Part shown: positions 41,636-50,742 of the stretch, piece by piece
Position numbering within the stretch: the first letter of the stretch is position 1
Layout: each line of letters opens with the position of its first letter
Assembly (NCBI GenBank): GCA_902766785.1
Contig: CACXEO010000085.1
Location: forward strand, 1-64,000
Origin: Oscillospiraceae bacterium
GTDB taxonomy: Bacteria; Bacillota; Clostridia; Oscillospirales; Ruminococcaceae
Direction: 5' to 3'
Length of the DNA: 64,000 bases
Notes under the pieces: generated by a model
The model's database searches: none
Seen by the model: only the letters and a program-made list of their open reading frames with translations
What the model was told of the DNA's origin: nothing
Position numbers and translations under genes: made by a program

Positions 41636-43690
41636 ATGATTTTAAAACACTGGGTGCGTCCCCAGCCGCCCACCGGGCTTTCTAAAATTTTTGCCAAAGA
41701 ATATAATATACCTCTGTTTCTTGCCGAAATCCTGCAGGTAAGGGGATTGGATTCCCCTGCAAAGGCGGAAAACATTCTGGGCGATTGCGCCGGGCTGTCT
41801 GATCCGTTTGTACTGCCCGACATGGAAAAGGCTGTTTCCCGGATTCAGTCCGCTGTTGCCACGGGTGAAACGATTGCGGTCTACGGCGATTATGACTGCG
41901 ACGGCGCCTGTGCGTCTGCAGTAATGCTGCGGTATTTTGAGTCTTTGGGCGTGCAGGCCCATTTGTACATACCGTCCCGTACGGAGGATGGTTACGGCCT
42001 CAATTGTGCGGCTTTGGATAAAATCCGGGAGCGGGGTGCAAGCCTGGTTATCACGGTGGACAATGGGATTTCTGCTTTGAAAGAGGCGGAATATGCCTTG
42101 GAACTTGGAATAGACCTTGTGATTACCGACCATCACCAGCCGGGGGAAAAATTGCCCCGTGCTGTTGCGGTTGTAGACCCGTACCGGAAAGATTTTGACG
42201 TTCCATACCGCTTTTACTGCGGAGCGGGGGTGGCTTTCCAGCTGGTTCGGGCGCTCAGTGCTGAAACTGAGATGAATGAGCCGCTATATACGGAGCTTCT
42301 TGCGCTGTCTTCCGTTGCAACGGTTGGCGACGTTGTTCCCCTGACGGGGGAAAATCGTTTTCTTGTAACAGAAGGCCTGAAGATATTGCGGAAGTGCGGC
42401 AATGCGGGGATTGAAGCCCTGTTGCGTGTATCTGGTGTAAAGTCGGTTACGGCGCGTTCGGTTGCGTTCGGCCTTGTTCCGCGGATTAATGCGGCCGGCC
42501 GGATGGGGAACGCTCCCCTGGCGGCGGAGCTTTTGCTCTGTAAAGGAAGGGGAAAAGCGGAACAAGCCGCCCAAACGCTGGATGGCCTCAATATAAAACG
42601 CCAGGAAGCCGAGGGAAGAATCCTTGAAGAGGCGCTTAACCAGCTGGATCAGAACCCGGAATTGCTCCGGCGGAGGGTTCTAGTTCTTGCAGGGGAGGGC
42701 TGGGATACCGGCGTTATTGGAATTGTGAGCGCACGGCTTTTGGAGCGCTTTGGAAAACCTGTTTTTCTTCTGGGCATTGACGGAGATATGGCTACTGGCT
42801 CCGTCCGCAGCGTTGAGGGCTTTTCGGTTTTTCGGGCCCTTCAGGCTTGCGGCGATCTCCTGGAACGGTACGGCGGGCACGCCCAGGCGGGCGGCCTGAC
42901 GGTCCGCAAAGGTAATATCACCGCGTTTACCCAAGCGGTAAACGCATATGCGGACAGCCTGCATAATATTCCAAGGGAGGTCTGCCGGATTGACAGGCTT
43001 CTCAACCCGGATGACGTCACGCTGAAAAACGCCGAATGCCTTTGCCGGCTGGAACCGTTCGGAGCCGCAAATCCGGAGCCGCTTTTTTTGATGGAAGAGA
43101 TGAAGGTTGAAAAAATACTGCCCCTTTCCGGCGGCAGACATACCAAACTCTCTTTATATAAAGATGAAAAAGGGGTTGAGGTACTCTGTTTTGGAAAGGA
43201 GACGGCTGTGTTTCCGTATCCCATAGGCAGTGTGGTGGATCTTTTGGTAAGCCTTGAAGTCAATGAATTTGGAGGGCGGCGGTTCCCGTCCCTGCGGTTG
43301 AAGGAGATTCGCCCTGCCGGTATTAACGAAACCGAGTTTGAAAAGGCGCAGCTGCTTGCGGACAGAATTTGCAGCGGGCAGAGCATTTTTCCGCAGGAAG
43401 AAGGGGAAATCCGGCTTTGCCGTGAGGAAATGGTTCCCGTCTATCAGGTCTTAAAAAGACTTTGCGGGTACAGAGGTGACTTGGCCGTGTTGTATTTTAC
43501 CGTATTTCGCCATAAAATAAGTTATGTTAAATTTCGCGCGGCGCTTGAAGTGCTGCGGGAACTCAACCTGATTGATTTTTCGGAGGTTCGGAACGCTTTG
43601 ACGGTAGAAAAAAATCCGCCCGGCGTTTCTTTGACAGCCTCCAGACTATTCCGTTCCCTGCAAAAGCAGGAAACGGATATGAGAAATTGA
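41636..43690 (+). CDS. recJ: Single-stranded-DNA exonuclease RecJ
   Basis: A 684-residue 5'-3' exonuclease of the DHH superfamily used in recombination and mismatch repair. Motif I DYDCDGACA (near 84), motif III ITDHHQPG (the DHH) and the DHHA1 domain with RYGGHAQAGG follow in family order, then an OB fold and an extra C-terminal domain (about 560-684) typical of Firmicutes RecJ. It starts at ATG 41636 behind GAAGGA. Confidence 0.95.
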   Translation: MILKHWVRPQPPTGLSKIFAKEYNIPLFLAEILQVRGLDSPAKAENILGDCAGLSDPFVLPDMEKAVSRIQSAVATGETIAVYGDYDCDGACASAVMLRYFESLGVQAHLYIPSRTEDGYGLNCAALDKIRERGASLVITVDNGISALKEAEYALELGIDLVITDHHQPGEKLPRAVAVVDPYRKDFDVPYRFYCGAGVAFQLVRALSAETEMNEPLYTELLALSSVATVGDVVPLTGENRFLVTEGLKILRKCGNAGIEALLRVSGVKSVTARSVAFGLVPRINAAGRMGNAPLAAELLLCKGRGKAEQAAQTLDGLNIKRQEAEGRILEEALNQLDQNPELLRRRVLVLAGEGWDTGVIGIVSARLLERFGKPVFLLGIDGDMATGSVRSVEGFSVFRALQACGDLLERYGGHAQAGGLTVRKGNITAFTQAVNAYADSLHNIPREVCRIDRLLNPDDVTLKNAECLCRLEPFGAANPEPLFLMEEMKVEKILPLSGGRHTKLSLYKDEKGVEVLCFGKETAVFPYPIGSVVDLLVSLEVNEFGGRRFPSLRLKEIRPAGINETEFEKAQLLADRICSGQSIFPQEEGEIRLCREEMVPVYQVLKRLCGYRGDLAVLYFTVFRHKISYVKFRAALEVLRELNLIDFSEVRNALTVEKNPPGVSLTASRLFRSLQKQETDMRN

Positions 43691-43700
43691 GGAATGAAAA

Positions 43701-45881
43701 ATGCCAGCGTATCTTCATAATTTAATGGATGCCATTGACAGCAGTGAACGCTCGTACGATAAAGAACAGATCGTCAGAGCATACGACTTTGCTAAAACGG
43801 CGCATGAAGGGCAGCGGAGAGATTCCGGCGATCCCTATATTTCCCATCCAATTGCCGTAGCCTCTATTTTAGTGGAGCTCGGAATGGATGAGGCCAGCAT
43901 TTGCGCCTCTCTCCTGCACGATGTTGTGGAGGACACCCCTGTCACCAAGGAAGAACTCACCTCCGAGTTCGGTGAGGAGATTGCAAGCCTTGTGGACGGC
44001 GTTACCAAGCTGAGCAAAATTCCTCTCTCAACCAGGGAAGAGCAGCAGGCAGAAAACGTGCGGAAAATGCTTTTTGCCATGTCGCAGGATATCCGCGTTA
44101 TTATCATCAAGCTGGCTGACCGCCTGCACAATATGCGCACACTTAAATACCGTCCTCCCCAGAAGCAGAGGGACACCTCTTTGGAGACGATGGAAATTTA
44201 CGCGCCGATTGCCCACCGGCTGGGAATCCGTGCCGTCAAAGAAGAGCTGGAGGATCTGGCGCTTCAATACCTCGACCCGGTCGCTTTAAAAGAGATAGAG
44301 GATACGCTTCAGCTCAAAGAGGCCAACCGGAAGTTCTTTATTCCAGGCATTATTGAGCGGATTGAAAAAAGGCTGGAAGAATATGATATTAAACCCCATA
44401 TTGAGGGGCGGGTCAAGAGCCTGTACGGCATCTATCGCAAGGTTTATATGGCAGGGCGGGATTTTGATGAAGTTTACGATATTTATGCCGTCCGGGTTAT
44501 CGCTTCTACGGTGATAGAGTGCTACAACATCCTCGGCATTATGCACGACATGTTCACCCCGATCCCGAACCGGTTCAAGGACTACATCTCAACGCCGAAA
44601 TCGAATATGTACCAGTCGCTTCACACTACAGTTCTGAGTAAGGAAGGAATCCCCTTTGAAATTCAGATCAGGACTTGGGATATGCACTATACGGCGGAAT
44701 ACGGAATTGCCGCCCACTGGAAATACAAGCTCGGGATTCAGGGAAAGGATAAGCAGGAAGAGCGTTTTGCCTGGATCCGCCGTCTGATTGAGTCTCAGCA
44801 GGAGAACGAAAACCCGGAGGAAATCGTCTACAGCATTAAGACCGACCTCGGCGCGGAGGACGTTTTTGTCTTCACACCCAAGGGGGACGTCAAGAGCCTC
44901 CCAGTCGGGTCTACGGTCATCGATTTCGCATACGCCATCCACAGCGCGGTGGGCAACCGGATGACCGGGGCTAAGGTTGACGGGCGGATTGTTCCAATCG
45001 ACTACAAGGTTAAAACCGGCGACGTTGTAGACATTATCACAAGCAATTCCCCAAACCATGGGCCAAACCGCGGCTGGCTGAACATCGTCAAGACAGGTGA
45101 GGCCAGGAATAAGATCAGGGCATGGTTCAAGAAAGAAAAACGCTCTGAAAATGTGGCCGAGGGGAAAAGTGAACTTGAGCGGGAGTTCAAACGCAACCAG
45201 ATTGTCCTTCCGGAAAAAGAGATGGAAGAGTTTCTTCTGGCTGAGGCAAAACGCTACCATTTTAACAGTGTGGAGGACTTTTACGCGGCTCTGGGCTACG
45301 GCGGTATTCTGCTCTCTAAAATTATTGCACGGATCAAAGACGATTATCTTAAAAATTATAAATCAAAGCCGGTGGAGCCAGAAGTTCCGGCTGTTCCTGA
45401 AATTCCCAGGACAACCTATAAAGGCAGCGGCGTAGTTGTTGACGGCATTGATAACTGCCTGGTTAAATTCTCCCAGTGCTGTACCCCGCTGCCGGGCGAT
45501 CCGATTATCGGGTTCATCACCCGTGGGCACGGTGTCTCTATCCACAAGCAGGACTGTGTCAACGTCCTTGCCTCGATGAAAAACACCGAACAGCGCGACC
45601 GCTGGATCCCAGTTCACTGGGCGGAAACCAACCAGACCCATTACCGCTGTACACTGGATATCGTCGCGCATGACCGCAACGGACTTCTTGCCGACGTCAC
45701 GGTTGAACTTGCCGGTTTCCGCGTCCCCGTCCATGAGGTATCGGCGAGGGAGCTTAAAAACGGAAATGCCAATATTGTTGTGACCATCGGAATTGCCGGA
45801 GTGGACCAGCTTAAAAATATTATCCAGAAGCTGTCCAAAATAAAGGACGTCATCTCGGTAGAGCGTTCCGGCAAGCAGTAA
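43701..45881 (+). CDS. relA: Bifunctional (p)ppGpp synthetase/hydrolase
   Basis: A 726-residue RelA/SpoT homologue. The HD hydrolase domain is intact (HDVVEDT near 73). The synthetase domain (residues about 235-345) carries TPKSNMYQSLHT, and TGS (VFTPKGDVKSLPVG), the zinc-finger-like CCTP segment and a C-terminal ACT domain follow. It controls the stringent response on the ribosome. It starts ten bases after recJ, in the conserved recJ-relA-dtd order. Confidence 0.97.
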   Translation: MPAYLHNLMDAIDSSERSYDKEQIVRAYDFAKTAHEGQRRDSGDPYISHPIAVASILVELGMDEASICASLLHDVVEDTPVTKEELTSEFGEEIASLVDGVTKLSKIPLSTREEQQAENVRKMLFAMSQDIRVIIIKLADRLHNMRTLKYRPPQKQRDTSLETMEIYAPIAHRLGIRAVKEELEDLALQYLDPVALKEIEDTLQLKEANRKFFIPGIIERIEKRLEEYDIKPHIEGRVKSLYGIYRKVYMAGRDFDEVYDIYAVRVIASTVIECYNILGIMHDMFTPIPNRFKDYISTPKSNMYQSLHTTVLSKEGIPFEIQIRTWDMHYTAEYGIAAHWKYKLGIQGKDKQEERFAWIRRLIESQQENENPEEIVYSIKTDLGAEDVFVFTPKGDVKSLPVGSTVIDFAYAIHSAVGNRMTGAKVDGRIVPIDYKVKTGDVVDIITSNSPNHGPNRGWLNIVKTGEARNKIRAWFKKEKRSENVAEGKSELEREFKRNQIVLPEKEMEEFLLAEAKRYHFNSVEDFYAALGYGGILLSKIIARIKDDYLKNYKSKPVEPEVPAVPEIPRTTYKGSGVVVDGIDNCLVKFSQCCTPLPGDPIIGFITRGHGVSIHKQDCVNVLASMKNTEQRDRWIPVHWAETNQTHYRCTLDIVAHDRNGLLADVTVELAGFRVPVHEVSARELKNGNANIVVTIGIAGVDQLKNIIQKLSKIKDVISVERSGKQ

Positions 45882-45894
45882 AGGAGTATGGTAT

Positions 45895-46353
45895 ATGAAA
45901 GCGGTTTTGCAGCGGGTTTCCAGGGCAGAGATTATCATTGACGGCGAACCGGGGGGAAGCATCGGCCCGGGGCTGGTTGTCCTCCTCGGCGTGATGCAGG
46001 GCGATACGGCAGTCCAGGCAGATATCCTTGCCGAAAAGCTAATGGGTCTGCGCATTTTTACCGATGAAAACGATAAAATGAATCTGTCAGTCGAAGATAT
46101 TGGCGGAAGTCTTTTGGTCGTTTCTAACTTTACGCTGGGCGCAGACTGCAAAAAAGGGAGACGCCCCTCCTTTGATGGAAGCGCACCTCCTAAGGATGCA
46201 GAGCCGCTGTACGAATATTTTGTAAAACGGGTGAAGGAACTGTCCAGCCGTCCGGTAGAAACCGGAAAGTTCGGCGCCGATATGGAAGTTTCCCTGGTCA
46301 ACGACGGCCCGGTGACAATCATTTTGGACACCGACCACCTAACAAAACGTTAA
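45895..46353 (+). CDS. dtd: D-aminoacyl-tRNA deacylase
   Basis: A 152-residue DTD that removes D-amino acids from tRNA. It opens MKAVLQRVSRAEI and has SNFTLGADCKKGRRPSF and the C-terminal NDGPVT cross-subunit motif. It begins 13 bases after relA with AAAGGAG upstream, its usual partner. Confidence 0.96.
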   Translation: MKAVLQRVSRAEIIIDGEPGGSIGPGLVVLLGVMQGDTAVQADILAEKLMGLRIFTDENDKMNLSVEDIGGSLLVVSNFTLGADCKKGRRPSFDGSAPPKDAEPLYEYFVKRVKELSSRPVETGKFGADMEVSLVNDGPVTIILDTDHLTKR

Positions 46354-46368
46354 AAAAGAGGTAGTTTG

Positions 46369-47004
46369 ATGCAGATTTATCGTGTACCGGTTGGACTGAT
46401 GGAAGTTAACTGTTACTTTGTATGGAGTAAAAAAGACGCAGTGGTTCTAATTGACCCAGGTGCGGATGCCGCTTGTATTTCCACCGAACTTCAGGAGAAT
46501 GGGCTAGCCCCGTGCGCCGTTTTGCTGACGCATGGGCATTTCGACCATATTGGAGCGGTGGCGGAGCTAAAGGGGAAATACGGGCTTGAAGTGATTATCG
46601 GTGCGGAAGATGAGGAAATGCTTGCTGACCCGGAAAAAAATGCCTCCAGTTTGGTCGGCGTAAAAACGGCGCCTTTTCAAGCCGAACGTTTGGTGAACAA
46701 TGGTGAAGTTTTTACTGTGGGCGGTGTGGAGTTTGAGGCGTACCATACACCCGGCCATACGAAAGGCTCAATGACCTATCGTTGTGGGGACGTTCTTTTT
46801 ACAGGCGATACCCTGTTTGCCGGTTCTGTAGGCCGGACTGATTTTTATGGCGGGGATTTTTCCGCCCTTTCCGCATCTCTCAAACACCTTGCGGTTCTTC
46901 GGGGCGATTACCGCGTTCTGCCTGGTCACGGGCCCGAAACAACACTTGGAACTGAACGGAAGATAAATCCTTTTTTAGGAGCAGATTATGACTCTTTATC
47001 TTAA
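46369..47004 (+). CDS. Metallo-beta-lactamase-fold hydrolase (glyoxalase II-like)
   Basis: A 211-residue MBL-fold enzyme with metal motif THGHFDH near residue 54, HTPGHTKGS, GDTLFAGSVGRTDF and a final PGHGPET. It resembles the YqgX-type hydroxyacylglutathione hydrolase-like proteins; the substrate is not settled. I chose ATG 46369 after AGAGGTAG. It overlaps hemZ by 17 bases. Confidence 0.9.
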   Translation: MQIYRVPVGLMEVNCYFVWSKKDAVVLIDPGADAACISTELQENGLAPCAVLLTHGHFDHIGAVAELKGKYGLEVIIGAEDEEMLADPEKNASSLVGVKTAPFQAERLVNNGEVFTVGGVEFEAYHTPGHTKGSMTYRCGDVLFTGDTLFAGSVGRTDFYGGDFSALSASLKHLAVLRGDYRVLPGHGPETTLGTERKINPFLGADYDSLS

Positions 47005-48484
47005 CGGGCATACTTATAAATATGAGCTTGAACACTTGATTAAAATGTTTTTCCCGCTGATCAAGCTCGGAATTGTTTACAATGAAACTGAAGGGGACGG
47101 GGGTGCGGTGGTGACGACCCTGACCGAAGAAGATGAGGAATACCGCCTGACAGTGACTGTACGGTATGAAGGCGAAACCATCAGCAGGATGGAGACGGTC
47201 AGCCGGAACCGGACAGATTGCTCTGCCGAGTGTGAACGGGTCTTTGGTGTTCTAATTTATGAGCTGTTGGAATCCCTGACTGGTACGAGTCCCAAATGGG
47301 GGATTTTAACAGGAATCCGCCCGGTAAAACTGGTTTCAGCCCGTCTGGAAAATGGAGAGCCGGATGAGCGGATTGTTCAGGAGTTTGAACGGGATTATAA
47401 GGTAAAGCCGCAAAAAACGAAACTGCTGCTGGAAACAGCAAAGGTGGAACGCAGCGTGGTTTCAAGGCGGGCTGAAAACGATTTCAGCCTTTATATCGCC
47501 ATCCCGTTCTGCCCGACGAGGTGCCAATATTGCTCTTTTGTTTCCCATTCAGTCGAACAGGCGAAGAAGCTGATTCCAGATTACCTACTGACCCTCCGCC
47601 ACGAAATCCGGGAAACCGGAAAAATAGCGGCTGAACTGGGGCTGAAACTGAAAACGGTCTATTTCGGGGGCGGAACGCCTACCGTTTTGAGGGCGGAACA
47701 GCTTGCGGAGTTGTTTGACGAAGTCCGCGAATGTTTTGACCTGTCCAACTGTGTGGAATACACGGTTGAAGCGGGCCGGGCGGATACCATTACCGCGAAA
47801 AAACTGGCGGCGATTCAAAACGCAGGAGCGACCCGTATCAGCATCAATCCCCAGAGCTTTGAGGACGACGTCCTTGAAGAAATTGGGCGGAAGCACACGG
47901 CGGCTCAGGTGATTGACTGTTATCATATGGCGCGGGAATTGGGTTTTGACAACATCAATATGGACTTTATCGCGGGCCTCAAGGGGGATACGCTGGACGG
48001 TTTTAAACGGACTATGGAAACCGCGTTGGCTCTGGAACCTGAAAATATTACGGTGCATACTCTGTCGGTAAAGCGTTCTTCCAGTTTGTATCAGGATGCG
48101 GAATCGCTCAGGATGATCCGGGATAACCCGACCTCGGCAATGGTTGATTATTCTCAGCAGGTACTGGAAGCCGCGGGGTACCACCCGTATTATCTCTACC
48201 GGCAGAAAAACACCCTTCAAAACCTTGAAAACGTGGGGTTCTGCAAGCCGGGGTACGAAGGGATTTACAATATTTATATCATGGAAGAGCTCCAGACTAT
48301 TCTGGCTCTTGGGGCAGGCGCCGTGACAAAACTAGTCGACCAGGGCTCCGGCCTGATTGAACGGGTTTTCAACTATAAGTTCCCTTACGAATACATCGGC
48401 CAGTTCGATGAAATGCTCCGGAGGAAAGAACAGGTGAGAACATTTTATGAAAGAAAACGGCTATGCGCGGACGGAGCGCTTTGA
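46988..48484 (+). CDS. hemZ: HemZ-type radical SAM coproporphyrinogen dehydrogenase
   Basis: A 498-residue protein with an N-terminal domain (about 1-160) and a radical SAM core. The 4Fe-4S ligands are in PFCPTRCQYCSF near 174, and YFGGGTPT follows. It acts, or is related to enzymes that act, in anaerobic porphyrin formation. No other haem genes are nearby and the dtd-MBL-hemZ order is conserved in Clostridia, so the true substrate is not certain. It overlaps the next gene by 38 bases. Confidence 0.92.
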   Translation: MTLYLNGHTYKYELEHLIKMFFPLIKLGIVYNETEGDGGAVVTTLTEEDEEYRLTVTVRYEGETISRMETVSRNRTDCSAECERVFGVLIYELLESLTGTSPKWGILTGIRPVKLVSARLENGEPDERIVQEFERDYKVKPQKTKLLLETAKVERSVVSRRAENDFSLYIAIPFCPTRCQYCSFVSHSVEQAKKLIPDYLLTLRHEIRETGKIAAELGLKLKTVYFGGGTPTVLRAEQLAELFDEVRECFDLSNCVEYTVEAGRADTITAKKLAAIQNAGATRISINPQSFEDDVLEEIGRKHTAAQVIDCYHMARELGFDNINMDFIAGLKGDTLDGFKRTMETALALEPENITVHTLSVKRSSSLYQDAESLRMIRDNPTSAMVDYSQQVLEAAGYHPYYLYRQKNTLQNLENVGFCKPGYEGIYNIYIMEELQTILALGAGAVTKLVDQGSGLIERVFNYKFPYEYIGQFDEMLRRKEQVRTFYERKRLCADGAL

Positions 48485-49385
48485 CGCGGAAACGATAAAC
48501 CGCTTAAAGGAAACCAACGAGGCGTTTTTGATTGATTCGGCTGAGCGCGCCTATGAAGATACGGTCAGGCAGACGGTGGAACGCTACCTGGAGCACAGGA
48601 AAGAAAAGGGGATGATTTTGATTTCCGGGCCTTCCGGTTCTGGAAAAACCACCTCGAGTTACCGTTTGACAGATGAACTCAAAAATCACGGATTTAGCCC
48701 TGTTGTCATTTCACTGGACAATTTTTTTCTGGAATTCAAAAAGCTGCCCCGCAACCGGGACGGCAGCCCGCGGTACGATTCGGTTCAAGCCCTGGACCTT
48801 TCGTTGCTTAACCAAACTCTTTGGTCTTTGTTTTACCATAGGGAGGCGGAGGTGCCGACTTTCAATTTTATAAAATCGAAAGCGGATGGCGGCAGGCTTT
48901 TGCGGCTGGAGCGGGACAGCGTTGTTCTGATTGAAGGGATTCACGCCCTGAACCCGCTTATCACCTATGGGCTTGATTATGATTCGTTTTTTAAGGTTTG
49001 TATGGATGTAGACAGCGCTTTCTTCGCCGGTGATGAAATGCTCCTGTCTTCCAGGGACGTCCGGTTCCTACGCCGGTCCATCCGGGATTTTAAGCACCGG
49101 GGGGCAGCGCTTGACGTCACCTACGGGATGTGGCCCGGCGTCTGCGAGGGAGAGGATCAGTTTATTAAACCGTTCTACCCTTATGCCGATGTGATGCTTA
49201 ACACGGCTTATTGTTATGAGCCGCTTGTCTATAAGCCGCTCATCCTCCCGATGCTCACGGGGGTCGTTGAACATCCGGATTATGGGGCTCAGGCAAGAGA
49301 ACTTTACCGAAAAATGCTCCGTTTTAGTGAAATTGAACCGGGAAAAGTCCCTTCAAAGTCGCTCCTTCAGGAGTTTATTGGATGA
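48447..49385 (+). CDS. Uridine kinase-like nucleoside kinase
   Basis: A 312-residue P-loop kinase of the PRK/Udk type: Walker A GPSGSGKTT near residue 62, SLDNFF substrate region near 90 and VVLIEGIHALNP. The N-terminal extension of about 50 residues is longer than in E. coli Udk. It may phosphorylate uridine or cytidine, or another small substrate. ATG 48447 lies inside the hemZ end behind GGAGGAAAG, implying coupling. Confidence 0.88.
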   Translation: MKENGYARTERFDAETINRLKETNEAFLIDSAERAYEDTVRQTVERYLEHRKEKGMILISGPSGSGKTTSSYRLTDELKNHGFSPVVISLDNFFLEFKKLPRNRDGSPRYDSVQALDLSLLNQTLWSLFYHREAEVPTFNFIKSKADGGRLLRLERDSVVLIEGIHALNPLITYGLDYDSFFKVCMDVDSAFFAGDEMLLSSRDVRFLRRSIRDFKHRGAALDVTYGMWPGVCEGEDQFIKPFYPYADVMLNTAYCYEPLVYKPLILPMLTGVVEHPDYGAQARELYRKMLRFSEIEPGKVPSKSLLQEFIG

Positions 49386-49393
49386 GACAGTGG

Positions 49394-49422
49394 TTGAAAT
49401 ATTCATTTTAACAGTTTATAAT
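49394..49422 (+). promoter_or_regulatory. Sigma-A promoter before the zinc-ribbon gene
   Basis: TTGAAA (49394-49399), 17-bp spacer, TATAAT (49417-49422), 46 bp before the ATG. Confidence 0.75.
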
Positions 49423-49467
49423 GGCATATATTAGAATTACAATTCTATCATTTAAGGAGTGTTGGAT

Positions 49468-49839
49468 ATGTCAGCGTTTGATGATGTTGTGGATAAAGCG
49501 AAAGATATTGCGGAAACGGCGGGCAAAAAGGCAGAAAAGGTTGTTGAGGTTTCCAAGCTGAAACTGCGTGTTTCTCAAATTAATTCAGAGGCGAAAAAAG
49601 CGTATGAAAAGCTTGGAAGCGCCGTTTATCACATGAAAAAAGCAAACTATGAGGATGAAGGGCTGATCGCTTCAGTAGTAGAAGAGGTGGATGAGCTTTA
49701 CGCTGAGCGGGCAAAAATTGAGGCAAGGCTCGCCTCTTTAAAAAACCAGGTAATCTGCGACACCTGCGGCGCGAAGAACCCGGAGGATGCGGTTTACTGT
49801 GTCAAGTGCGGAAACCGCCTTTTTGACACGGAGGAATAA
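49468..49839 (+). CDS. Small helical protein with a C-terminal zinc ribbon
   Basis: A 123-residue protein: an amphipathic Lys/Glu helical region (1-95, much of it likely coiled coil) and a zinc ribbon ICDTCGAKNPEDAVYCVKCG at the end with four Cys. Similar zinc-ribbon proteins are common in Clostridia without known function. ATG 49468 follows AAGGAG; a TTG nine bases earlier was rejected. It sits five bases before the PNP gene and is probably co-transcribed with it. Confidence 0.8.
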   Translation: MSAFDDVVDKAKDIAETAGKKAEKVVEVSKLKLRVSQINSEAKKAYEKLGSAVYHMKKANYEDEGLIASVVEEVDELYAERAKIEARLASLKNQVICDTCGAKNPEDAVYCVKCGNRLFDTEE

Positions 49840-49844
49840 AAGAA

Positions 49845-50666
49845 ATGGTTCTTGCTGAACAGGATTACCGTGAGGCCGCCGCTTTTGTCGGCGGCCGTAT
49901 TCCTTTAGATGCGGAAACCGCAGTTGTCTTGGGTTCCGGTCTGGGTTTATTTGCCGAAACACTGGAACACCCTATCAGGGTAGGCTATTCTGAGATTCCG
50001 TATGCATCTGCTGTGACCAACACCTCCCATAAAGGGGAGCTGATATACGGGGAAACGGCGGGGAAAAAGGTGATTGCCCTCTCGGGGCGGGTACACGCTT
50101 ATGAAGGCTATTCCCTTGCGGATACGGTCTTTTATATTCGTCTGCTTTACCTGCTCGGGATAAAAAACGTCATCCTGACCAATGCGGCGGGTGGTATCTG
50201 TCCTGAGCTTTCGGTGGGGGATTTCCTCTGTATTTCTGACCATTTGTACTTTTTCGACGACAGCCCGGTCAGGGGCCCGCACCTGTCCCTTTTTGGAGAA
50301 CGCTTCTTTGACATGTCTAACGCTTATGATAAACAGCTGCGGCGGACAGCCCTTACGGTCATGCAGGAGCAAGGCCTGCCTGCGCGGGAGGGAGTCTACG
50401 CTTATATGCCGGGTCCCCAGTTTGAAACACCGGCTGAAATCCGTGCTCTGCGTGTGCTGGGGGCGGATGCAGTTGGAATGTCCACCGTGGCGGAGGCTAT
50501 TGCCGCCGCCCAGTGCGGGATGAAAACCCTGGGGATTTCCTGTATCTCGAACCCTGCGGCCGGCATTTCGCTTGAACCCCTTTCCGACCGGGATGTTAAC
50601 GAAGTTGCATCACGCCGTTCCGCGGCATTTACCAAACTTCTCCGCGGAATTCTTTCCAGGCTTTAG
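49845..50666 (+). CDS. punA: Purine-nucleoside phosphorylase, trimeric type
   Basis: A 273-residue PNP that phosphorolyses inosine and guanosine for purine salvage. GSGLG near residue 29, the SGRVHAYEGY phosphate loop, LTNAAGG and GMSTVAEAIAA are signatures of the trimeric, 6-oxopurine-preferring group. It is closed by a strong terminator. Confidence 0.95.
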   Translation: MVLAEQDYREAAAFVGGRIPLDAETAVVLGSGLGLFAETLEHPIRVGYSEIPYASAVTNTSHKGELIYGETAGKKVIALSGRVHAYEGYSLADTVFYIRLLYLLGIKNVILTNAAGGICPELSVGDFLCISDHLYFFDDSPVRGPHLSLFGERFFDMSNAYDKQLRRTALTVMQEQGLPAREGVYAYMPGPQFETPAEIRALRVLGADAVGMSTVAEAIAAAQCGMKTLGISCISNPAAGISLEPLSDRDVNEVASRRSAAFTKLLRGILSRL

Positions 50667-50671
50667 CGTAT

Positions 50672-50724
50672 AACCGCCCGATGTTGTTAATACAAATTAG
50701 TATGACAACATCGGGCGGTTTTTC
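50672..50724 (+). terminator. Terminator of the PNP gene
   Basis: A 16-bp stem AACCGCCCGATGTTGT / ACAACATCGGGCGGTT with a 17-nt loop and T-tail. Confidence 0.9.
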
Positions 50725-50742
50725 CGCCTTGGGGGGCGGAAC